Source: Brachypterus glaber | Lineage: Eukaryota; Arthropoda; Insecta; Coleoptera; Kateretidae | DNA length: 64,000 nt | Assembly (NCBI GenBank): GCA_958510825.1 | Contig: OY294049.1 | Coordinates: forward strand, 37,910,774 to 37,974,773 | Direction: 5' to 3' | Shown here: piece by piece, positions 55,635-64,000 of the stretch | Layout of the letters: each line of letters starts with the position of its first letter | Position numbering within the stretch: the stretch's first letter is position 1 | Notes under the pieces: generated by a model | What the model saw: only the letters and a program-made list of their open reading frames with translations | The model's database searches: none | What the model was told of the DNA's origin: nothing | Program-made: the position numbers and the translations under genes

Positions 55635-55860
55635 TCCAGACGCACATCTGGGGGAACAGCTCGCAGGTGGCCCCTGGGCCTCGCTTATAGTCTCCGCCTC
55701 TCGGCACTCCACCGCCAGCCAATGGCAGCCCCAAGACACGCCCCGCCTCGGGCTATCCGCAGATAGAAATCCGGGGGGAACGCAAGTCCGGGGGAGATAT
55801 TGCACGAAGGGTGGAAAATCACGGAGGGCTATAATTCGGGCCACCACGTTGTCGGGTTTG
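55635..55860. other. GC-rich island with CCAAT and GC-box words
   Basis: About 60% GC by eye. CAGCCAATGGCAG (about 55717) holds a CCAAT box and CACGCCCCGCCTCGGG (about 55737) a GC box, an arrangement possible for a promoter. The 87-codon minus frame across it has no recognised domain. No transcription start can be shown from sequence alone. Confidence 0.35.
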
Positions 55861-56296
55861 TTTTCTTTGTAAATATCGTGGGTAAATTATTATTTTTTTG
55901 TTTACGAATCTGAAATTACGAAAATATGCTGCTGCCTAACAAATTGGGGGAGACTAGTAGTCTCAGACTTCCAAAATTTACCAGCTAATAATAGTTATTT
56001 TATTAACTAGCGTCTTAAGTACTCTTTTATCCACGCAAAGAATATCAGCTGATATTCTTAAGTGGATAAAATTATTAATTAACACGCGAGTTAAGAATTA
56101 ATTTTTATCCACCTTTTAATTTTAAGTAAAAATCTATAATTTATCAAAAAATTATAACAAAAAGATTAAGTTTTCTTAATATCTACGCAAAAGAGCGATT
56201 AAAACATTTTTTAGTCACTAGTGGAAAAAACTAACTTTTTATACTTGAAATAGTGCTCTTCTGCGCAAAAGAGTGAGCAATAAATTTTTTAGTCAC
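55861..56296. other. Unassigned AT-rich DNA with small palindrome
   Basis: AAGAATATCAGCTGATATTC and flanking TTTTATCC/GGATAAAA words near 56025-56070 form a hairpin. Confidence 0.4.
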
Positions 56297-56402
56297 CAGG
56301 GGAACGTTCAAGTATTACGTAACGCAAATTTTGATAATTTAGGACCCCCCCCCCATGTAACGCTATTTTCCTATAACATTAACATGGGCGTAACACTCCA
56401 AA
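56297..56402 (+). repeat. Dispersed repeat F, copy 2
   Basis: Matches 4540-4655 (AAGTATTACGTAACGCAAAT, then C run, TGTAACGC, CATGGGCGTAACACTCC). Confidence 0.65.
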
Positions 56403-56574
56403 ATGACCCCCCCCCCCCAGGAGGGTTTTAAACTACAATTTTTTAAATTTTCTGAACTTCCTGATTAGGAAAAATTTGAATCAAGCGAAATGTATATGAC
56501 TATCTTATAATTATATAATACCTATATATTATGTACATCTATTTTTGTATAGTTTTCTTTATACAGGGTTCCTA

Positions 56575-57290
56575 CAGAGAAAATTCATAAAAATTTTGGG
56601 CTGCGGCGCTAGATCTTTCTTACATTTTGGTGAAATTGGAATTAGAAAACTGTTTTAAAATAAAAGTTTGTAAAATAAATTGCCTGTGGCAATAGGGCTT
56701 TCTTACATTTTTTTGTCTAAGATTGTAGAACTTAAGCGTGAAATTTGTAAAAACTTTCGCCTGCGGCGCTAGAGCTCTTTTGCGTTTTTTGTGAAATTTA
56801 GAATAATAAAACTGTTTAAAAAAATAGACCATCAATTTTGTAAAATTTTTCGCCTGTGGAACTGGGCTTTCCTTGGTTTTTTATCTAAGATTTTAGAATT
56901 TAGGCGTGAAATTCGGAAAAAATTTCGACTGCGGCGCTGGAGCTTTCTTGAATTTTTTGTGAAATTTAGAATAATAAAACTGTTTAATAATTAAAGTCTT
57001 CAAACAAATTTGCCTGTGTCACTAGGATTTGTTTGCGTTTTTTCTTTATTTAGAATTGTAGAAATGCGTGAAATCAGAAAAAGTTTCGCCTGCGGCGCTA
57101 AAGTTTCCTGCATGTTTGTAAACTTTTAAATTTAATTAATTAATTAAATTAATTTAAAAGACTAATTTAAAATTAATATAGACTATTAAATGTGTAAAAA
57201 ATGTTGCCTGCGGCGCTAGGGCTTGCTTACGTTCTTTTATTTAAGATTGTAGAATTTGATAACCCCATCCCCCACCAGCAAATCCTGCGC
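56575..57290 (-). repeat. Element G copy 2: CGCCTGCGGCGCTAGAG array
   Basis: Seven or eight diverged units of about 90 bp occur, alternating GCCTGCGGCGCTAGAGC and GCCTGTGGCA/ACTGGGCTTT versions, each followed by TTCTT(A/G)CATTTTTTGTG-type spacers. It ends at 57255-57290 with ACCCCATCCCCCACCAGC and CCTGCGCACGGCCCTG, the inverse of the start of copy 1 (22783). Confidence 0.75.
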
Positions 57291-57389
57291 ACGGCCCTGA
57301 TCAGTATAGTTCTAAAATTAGTTAGCTTAGTTAATTTTGGCATAAGCTAACCTTTATAAGTTAATTACCTCCCAAATCTAATAAACCTA

Positions 57390-57660
57390 CTATTCCAGAA
57401 TGTATTCGGCATTAATAATGATCGAACGTCTAATTGCAACGTAGCACCGCCGTTATAACACGAATCAACGGTTAATTACAGACATTAACCCGCAATCACA
57501 GCCCTGCGAGCCCATCACGCTACCGAAATTACCCGAGTAATTGGACACATTTCCTTCTAATTGATTAAATCAACATCTATCTTGCCCGATCTAATTAATC
57601 GTTACACGTAAATATACGATATCGTATGGCACGCCGGGATTCTACTTGGACAGGTACCAA
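57390..57660. other. Single-copy-looking island with homeodomain words
   Basis: Bounded by repeats on both sides but without a partner in the window. It is dense in TAAT cores (CATTAATAATG, GGTTAATTACAG, CTAATTGATTAAATC, CTAATTAATCG) mixed with CAATCACAGCC and GAGTAATTGGACAC. The composition resembles conserved developmental enhancers; that is inference without any comparison. Confidence 0.3.
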
Positions 57661-57719
57661 TTTTTCTGCTTCCGTACAAATTTATTATATAGCTCTACTC
57701 AAAATACACCATTTTCCTA

Positions 57720-58275
57720 CACTGAAAGAAATTATATTGAAAAGGTGTAAAAAATACACGCTATAAATGTGTAAATTTTAGACCTTTATATAAATGTACA
57801 TCAACATTGATGTGACACTACACAGGTGAGGTGATTTTGACCTAGTGTGTATTTTTACATCCATACCTTCTGCAACAATACACTCGGAGCTCAAGAAAGT
57901 GTATTTTTATAAACATACCTTTAGCAACAATAAACCTGAAGTGTAAAAATCACACTTCTGATGTAAAAGCCAGCCAATCGCGGGCGTTAAGATAGTCACG
58001 TGACTCAAGAAGCCAGAATTCCTGCTTCATCGAGTCTGGTGGCTGTCGACCATTATTATTGTTTACGTTTGTAATAGCGTACGTATAATTTTGTGTGTGC
58101 TCGATTTTTCAAAGAAATAATTGGTAAGTGTTGATATTTAAAAAGTGTGATTACTACAATATCCTTAAAACATACATTTTATAATATTTTACTTATTTAG
58201 GCGGTAACACTGGCCTGCAAATTTTGAGTTGTTAAGACTTGTGTATGTTTTTTGTTTCTATTTTATATTGGTACT
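57720..58275 (+). mobile_element. TIR element D, copy 2 (truncated)
   Basis: The left end CACTGAAAGAAATTATATTG is preceded by TA. The body matches 14668-15238 in inverse orientation. The right end is missing: the sequence passes into repeat C at about 58277. Confidence 0.75.
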
Positions 58276-58276
58276 C

Positions 58277-58555
58277 TGTAGTGATGTTTGCGCAGACTCC
58301 AACTTATAAAAAAAACTATTTCTTTCAAATACATAAAAAAATATCCACGTGTACAACGAAATACATTGAATTTAAATTTAACATCACATATTAATAATCA
58401 CGACTCACTTAAAACTTTGCAATTAAACGAACACTTTCACGACATTAAATACAATAAAATTAATCAAGTCCTGTGCATATCAATGATTGCGATGCTGATG
58501 CTGGAGTAAATCCGCCAAAGCGGACACACCCGTCCCTTACAAAGATCACGCTGCG
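58277..58555 (+). repeat. Dispersed repeat C, copy 2
   Basis: Counterpart of 8566-8770 with about 70 extra bases near 58310-58380. The 73-codon frame in it is not shared with copy 1. Confidence 0.75.
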
Positions 58556-60059
58556 ACTCTACCAGAAAAAGTATCCGTTTATTTTTTATCTTCTTAATAT
58601 TGAAATTAAGGCAGTTAATTTAGTGTAAAATACTTTTTGTTGGGTCGTGAAAAGAAATAGTGCCATTAAAATGGTCCAATTTACCAACAATGATTTATGG
58701 GGCGTTCACGTGATATACTGCTTGTCAAGACGTTCAAAAGGCCTGTAATCAATGTTTAAAACAACCTGCGATTATAAACGATTACGGAGCATTATATCTA
58801 GACCTTCAAACGGTCTCAATAACCCTTACACTATATTTTTACATCTACCCACAGTTTTGGGGCGAAAGATTGATGGCTCATTTAGATGTTATAGTTATAG
58901 TTTTGGTGCAAAATTATTTTTCCACGCTTTCAAAAGGAGGTGAGGTGATATCAAGATTTAGTGCGACTTTAGGTCAAGTGGACTTGTACCCCTGCCCTGA
59001 CCTTGGGACAGGATTTTTGGCGCTCTTCAGTTTTTTATAGTGAGGCGTGCGATAGCAGACGACTTTTTTCTTCATGTCAATGTTATAACATTTTTATGAC
59101 TTTCTTTAATAGAATTATGATAATACATATTGTTTTTGTTAAAAAATGCAGTACTTATTTCCATTAAATGCTTTTATAATATATTATTACTGTCTAATTT
59201 TCATAAATTATAATAATAGCACAATTTTTTCTCAGCCGGTTAACACCAACTTAATAATCTTTAATTAGAAAATTACTATACCTCTAACACGTTTTCAAGG
59301 TGTTTTTGGAATGTAGTCACACTGTGACATCAGACTGATATTTAAATGTGACATCATTTACAGAATTACCACTGATATCCTTTCTGAATAAAGAATAAAC
59401 TCAAAATCAAAGGAATACCATCTTAAAATTTAAACTTAAACTGAAAAACCAACTAGACCCTTTAAAAACCAAATGGCTTCCTTCAAAAACCAACTTGAGG
59501 AGCCACCTTATATACTCAAGACTGCAATTTACCCAACTTTTTACCCCAGAAAAATAAGTTTCCGATTTGTGGTGCCTATAAATGTTGTTACCCTATCAAA
59601 TTCAGGAAAACTAATAAGGATAAGTAAGTGATTCAGGATCTTCAATACAGGGACTTATTAGATCAGTGGACACTACTCAGATCTCTATTTTCCGGTTAGT
59701 TTCCTCCGGAAAATTGCCAGCTTTGTGGTGTCTACATTGTTATCATCCCGCTTTCTAGTGTAAGAGCTGGTGAAAATTTTCAACAGTTTATTTTCTCCCA
59801 GATGATTTTACGTATACGTAAAATCATACTATAGTATAATAAAAGTTTCTGTGTAATAACTACCAACGTTCACCGGTTCAAAATTATTGTAAACTTAATT
59901 GATATTAGTGCACTTTTCGTTCAGCGTAAAAAAACGTAAAAAAAATTGAATTTATTTTTTAGTAAAAATTACTTATTTGGACTAATAATAGTAATATCTG
60001 ATAAATATTTCATATATTATTCAATAAATTCATGGGTCAGTCCTTATTGGGTTAATGCA
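58556..60059. other. Unassigned DNA, about 1.5 kb
   Basis: No repeat partner or element end was recognised. GCATTATATCTAGACC and similar stretches look single-copy. Frames are short and unremarkable. Confidence 0.3.
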
Positions 60060-60240
60060 GGCAATACATGTAAGATAATATGTAAATTTACATGTAAAAT
60101 TGTAAAATTACATGTAAAATTGTAAAATTACATGTAAAACTGTAAAATTACATGTAAAACTGTAAAATTACATATAAATTGTAAAATTAAATGTAAAATA
60201 GTAAATTGACATGTAACATCTAGTAAATTTCACATGTATC
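60060..60240 (+). repeat. 20-bp minisatellite (TACATGTAAAATTGTAAAAT)
   Basis: Seven to nine tandem units of TACATGTAAAATTGTAAAAT with A/C variants. It is related to 39365-39500, and both are followed by a CAGAATCAT stretch. Confidence 0.85.
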
Positions 60241-60349
60241 TGTCCTGAATCACATTTATGTTCAGAATCATGTGTAATTACATAGTTACTTATTTTTTAC
60301 AAGGTACTACTTATAGTAAATACTATAAATATCCATCAAGATTTATGAT

Positions 60350-60515
60350 GATGGTTTCTGGTGGTGGCTGTCATCGTCTGGGGCCTCGAAGAGGCGGCAG
60401 GTGCTCGACTAGGGCGTAGGCGGTCTATTGCACTATGTCGTACAGGAGAGATGCATGTACGCCTGGAGGTGCTTACGCTCGTTCTTCGTGGGTCCGTCAC
60501 CTCAGCTGGTCATTT
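60350..60515. other. GC-rich island with short plus frame
   Basis: The 66-codon frame starting at 60361 covers a GC-rich patch. It reads MVAVIVWGLEEAAGARLG at its start, with no family recognised. Possible exon fragment or insertion remnant; not enough to call coding. Confidence 0.3.
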
Positions 60516-60892
60516 TTTCAAAGTGTATTCCAAGCGTATTTGCATATGTCTGTATTTATAAAATAACCTTACTTTTTAATCGTTGGTTTAAGCCTGTTTA
60601 ATGGCTGGTTTGTTTTTTTTTAATGGGGGCGAAGAAGAATACACTTTTAACGAAAAATATACCTTAAAAACTCACTGCATGGACGATTTGTGATTTGGAT
60701 ATAACGAAAAGAATATATTCTCCTTTAAAGCAAAATTTTTCTTCAAATATGAAAGGATAACAATATGGTATGCATAAAAGAAGAATATACACTGGCTATC
60801 TGGCTTTATTTATTTATTTGTAGCATCTCTAGGGTTTTACAAAATACAAAAAACGGAAATAGGTTAATATTAACTTCAACATTTCCCGACGA

Positions 60893-61215
60893 TTAACTTT
60901 TTGTTTCGTCTCTCTTATCTTGATTTTTAAGACTCTCGACATTGTTCAGGGTTGGTTGGCCTTACTACCACACGTCTAAACATAGGCTATACAAGTTTTT
61001 ATTATTGACAATGGTTTTTTCATAACTGTGTGTACAAAACTTTTAAGTGGTAGGTAGGTGTACAAAAGTTTAAACGAGAGTCTTGAAATCTCGGTTACTA
61101 ACCAAGAGTCTCGACTCTTGACTACGTGACTTTCATCTTGTGAATTTTTAAATTACACTTTTGTCTTGATTTTTTCTTGAAATCGAGAATACGATTTATG
61201 CGAAACCCTAAACAC
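60893..61215 (+). repeat. Dispersed repeat B, copy 2
   Basis: Counterpart of 6890-7307, more diverged; both end at GCGAAACCCTAA. Confidence 0.65.
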
Positions 61216-61444
61216 ACCCCCGTGACCGGCTAAGATGACAAACACACCGATCTTATGCTTCCATACTCATTATAAACTTTAGATGATCCTCTTATCTGTA
61301 TAGCTAGCTGCTTTTTCACCTTTTTCTATCTGCCCTTTTATACCAGGCCTTTGTTTCAACGACTCGTATGTGCTAAACTTTCATATTTTAAGATAATTAC
61401 TTCAACATTTAACTTTTTTTACTTTCAAACAACAATTTTTATGA

Positions 61445-61485
61445 AGATTACGTTTCGCTCGATTTTTGCAACTTCATCAGGTGTT
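61445..61485 (-). repeat. Penelope-tail-like / degenerate hammerhead-like motif
   Basis: On the minus strand ACACCUGAUGAAGUUGC, a short loop, CGAGC, GAAA and CGU follow the order of a hammerhead core (CUGAUGA then GAAA). Stem II pairs poorly and no stem I partner exists. It resembles the Penelope terminal motif at 10689-10729. Probably a relic. Confidence 0.35.
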
Positions 61486-61519
61486 TCATTTTTTAACGCA
61501 CAGCTCGTTATACAAGGTG

Positions 61520-61810
61520 TTTTTGAAATAGCCTCAATAATTTTAAGGGATGATTATACATAAAAAATGTTAAAAAAACTTCCTATAAACTTATGTTCCA
61601 AAAATGGGACGGGTCATTCGCCCCTTGAAAAGGGACTCCAAAAATTCGGTTTTTATTTAACAACTCAAAACCCTTTAAAGTATAGTAACGAGGTTTTGCA
61701 TTTGATATAACTTTAAGGCATATCATGACATGTTATTTTTGTGCAGCTATTTGAAACAGAGGCGTGCGAGATTTTATTATTAGAACATAATTCCTCAGGT
61801 TAAAAAATAT
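61520..61810 (+). repeat. Dispersed repeat L, copy 4
   Basis: TTTTAAGGGATGATTATAC, AAAGTATAGTAACGAGGTTT and GAGGCGTGCGAGATTTT are L-family words in the same order as at 48115-48480. Confidence 0.6.
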
Positions 61811-61841
61811 AAAAAATACTCTTGTTGTAATACCGTAGAAT

Positions 61842-62891
61842 GGCGATTTCTCCCGTTAGATTAGACAGCTACAAAAGTTCTACCCAAAAAAGATAGAAGA
61901 CATACATACACTCCCACTTCCACCCAACCAAACAAATTCTGTATTTGTTCTTTGTTGAACAAATACAATATTTACTTGGCCGGGCGAAAAGTGTTACTAT
62001 AATATTTTTATTAAAGAAATTACTGGCGCCATCTAAATTTTAGTAGAATTATCTTATTCTAAAGATTCACATTAGCTGTGTTCGTTCGTACCGGTCACTG
62101 CTACACTTTCCGGCCAACCAAATAAATACTGTATTTGTTGTATAAAAAACAAATACTGTTACAACCACATTTCTGTGTTTGTATTTATTTTTAATTTGGG
62201 TTTTATTATACATAATTTCATTTAATTTCTTTACTTAGTTATAATTCAAAAATAATATTTTGTTTTAAATTAATTGTATTTTTGTAAGTAACGCGCTGAA
62301 AACCTCCTAGCTTTTCTGCGCGAGTTCGGGTAGGTTGCCTTCCGGACCAGTAGCAATTTGACTCTCGAGAACGATCGATGCGTGTCAATAAAAATATACT
62401 CAAAATCAGCTGACGAATATACCACGCCGCGGGCATTCGTTAGAATTTACCATATTTTACGGCTGCAAACTATAGAAATAAGTTCCATATACACATATGT
62501 ATTTAAATAATTAGTAGTGTATACCTACACTGGTCAAACAAACTTTAATTCGCGTACATCAGTTTCCAATTATGTGGTGTCTCCTGTGAAGAAATGGCGG
62601 TCATGACCTGTCGTGCTGAATGCTGTAACTAAGGTAAGATTACCATATATATTATTGGAACTGTCGTTTTGTCTTTAATATTCTTTTCAATCATTAATAC
62701 CTATTCGCAGTCCACTTAATTAATATCATAAAGGCGATGTTACGGAGGCAATCCCATATCACCGAATGGGACCTTTCGACGTCACACAACAAATACAGTA
62801 TTTATTTGGTTGGCTGGAAAGTGTAGCACAAATAAGATAGAGATAGGGTAGACGTCTTTTGTTTCATAATTCTAGTTGTAGAGACCTCCAT
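61842..62891 (-). mobile_element. Two-hairpin element M, copy 2 (interrupted)
   Basis: Inverse copy of 34002-34416, split into 61842-62156 and 62788-62891 by an insertion in one hairpin. Both hairpin stems are recognisable. Confidence 0.8.
62157..62787. mobile_element. 631-bp insertion with 9-bp target duplication
   Basis: AACAAATAC occurs at 62148-62156 and 62788-62796, and copy 1 of element M has the uninterrupted sequence. The insert begins TGTTACAACC and ends GTCACAC. A TG...CA frame would suit a solo LTR, but a 9-bp duplication is long for one, and no terminal inverted repeat supports a Mutator-type element. Class unresolved. Confidence 0.65.
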
Positions 62892-63230
62892 TAACCGTTT
62901 ACGAGATAAATTTATTTGAAGGTAAAACTTTTCTAAAGACCAAAAATTAAACTCTATAATGTTAAAAAACCAAATTTCAATGATGCAGGGTAAATGTACA
63001 TCAAAAACTAAGAAAAAAGCTTGTTATGCATGTACTTCCAAAAATCGAACCCAAAGGAGTTACGGTCTCCTAAAAATGCACCATTTTTAAAGGCCATAGT
63101 AGTTTTGCAAGCGATTTTTTGACCTACATGTATAGAAACTTTTTTTATATTTTGGTTTTTAACATCTTAGTGTTTAAATTTTGCTCCTCGTAACGTGAAA
63201 TTTTAACTTCAAATGCTTTTTTCCCCAAAA

Positions 63231-63544
63231 CTGTCATTCTTACGATATTACACTACACTGAAAAGAAGGATTCCTTGAACCAAGGACACGTGTCTTTCGA
63301 TATGTTCAATGCATATTCTCTTGTTTCAAGGCTAGCATTTCTTTAAACCAAAGTCAATGTCCTTAAATGAAGAGCATGGGTTTTTGAGTGAAGATCCGCG
63401 CTCTTTATTCAAGGACATTGACTTTGGTTCAAAGAAATGCTAGCCTTCAAACAAGAGAATATGCATTGAACATATCGAAACACACGTGTCCTTGGTTCAA
63501 GGAATCCTTCTTTTCAGTGTAGTGTAATATCGTAAGAATGACAG
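63231..63544. repeat. 314-bp near-perfect palindrome
   Basis: The outer arms CTGTCATTCTTACGATATTA... (63231-63253) and their exact complement (63522-63544) enclose the MITE at 63254-63521. The two sets of inverted repeats are continuous, so the whole block folds as one hairpin. Confidence 0.85.
63256..63519. mobile_element. Hairpin MITE with CACTGAAAAG ends
   Basis: Begins CACTGAAAAGAAGGATTCCT and ends with the complement, flanked by TA (63254-63255 and 63520-63521). The arms pair along nearly their whole length around a loop near 63385. Related ends occur at 23974 and 57720. Confidence 0.8.
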
Positions 63545-63610
63545 GAATCCTTTTTCTGTGTAATATAGAATCACCCCTTAAAATTATTCAGGCTATTTCA
63601 AATATACCGT

Positions 63611-64000
63611 GTATTTTCAATCAAGACATCGGAGTTTTATATTTTTATTGCGTAGAAATTTCAACCGAAAAAAAAAACAACTGGATTATTTCGTCTGGAT
63701 ATAGGGAGGTCCCCAAATGGGATTACTCCGAATTTTCATTTTGTCCCGAAGAATAAGCCGACAGTAAATTAATTTAGGAGTTTCTCCAGTAAATTTGAGC
63801 CGAGGGAATACGGGAGAAGGAAACGCAAAGAATTATGTTAGGTTTTCTTAACGAAGCCTCAGTCGTACCAACTTTTAAAAGACAATATTAAATATTTTTT
63901 TATTTACTTCGTTGTTTCGCTGGAAAAATAATATTTGAATAAGCTCCTTTATTGCGGCTTATTTGAATAATGACTTTCCAAGACAATATTATGTTTAATT
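63611..64000. other. Unassigned DNA at window end
   Basis: No gene or element border was recognised. Confidence 0.3.

Larger units (their letters stand above)
62985..63610 (-). repeat. Dispersed repeat L, copy 5 (holds the palindromic MITE)
   Basis: L-family words flank the palindrome: GGAGTTACGGTCTCCTAAAA on the left, and TAGAATCACCCCTTAAAATT with CTATTTCAAATATACCGTG on the right. Confidence 0.6.

Overview
This is a gene-poor, AT-rich eukaryotic window dominated by repeats, most likely from an insect with a large, transposon-rich genome. The evidence is a Penelope-like element with a GIY-YIG endonuclease, a non-LTR retrotransposon ending in a (TAA)n-type tail, many short terminal-inverted-repeat (TIR) elements with TA, TTA, TTAA or 8-bp target duplications, spliceosomal AG/GT signals, and a 200-base run of N marking an assembly gap. 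I see no bacterial operons, no rRNA and no CRISPR. The species cannot be fixed from the sequence alone.

Layout. 1-10 kb: a 1.5-kb TIR element (103-1621), foldback structures (2089-2493, 4725-5215, 7308-7772), a 771-bp TIR element (5553-6323), a Harbinger-like MITE (8842-8976) and dispersed repeats. 10-20 kb: a 5'-truncated Penelope-like element (10641-11791) with a perfect 14-bp target duplication, a hairpin MITE (12543-12782), and a 5'-truncated non-LTR element (16496-18661) with a perfect 17-bp target duplication and an open reverse-transcriptase (RT) frame. 20-43 kb: MITEs, diverged minisatellites, three RT relics and a piggyBac-type MITE (42360-43151). 43.5-46.1 kb: a large inverted-repeat structure built from ATTGGT/ACCAAT arrays. 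Between its arms lies a 73-codon stop-free segment with consensus splice sites, the best candidate host or captured exon in the window. 47-64 kb: the N gap, an hAT-like MITE (49874-50598), a 362-bp tandem array (52398-53605), more dispersed repeats and a 314-bp palindrome (63231-63544).

Main discovery candidate. Each of the four copies in the 362-bp array carries, on the minus strand, a full type-I hammerhead-ribozyme-like layout: a two-part stem I, CUGAUGA, a short stem II, GAAA, a minimal stem III and the UH cleavage position. The array is flanked by a 13-bp target duplication, and a paralogous empty site lies at 36258-36270. It therefore looks like a young retrozyme-type mobile element that would make self-cleaving 362-nt RNAs. 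A Penelope-like element, the class proposed to mobilise such RNAs, lies in the same window and has a related ribozyme-like motif in its 3' region.

Second theme. Several MITEs sit at the exact centre, or in the apex, of older palindromes (63254-63521, 7460-7615, and the insertion at 62157-62787). This suggests integration that prefers hairpins or palindromes.

Most of the many short open frames are chance frames in AT-rich or repeated DNA. They were not annotated.
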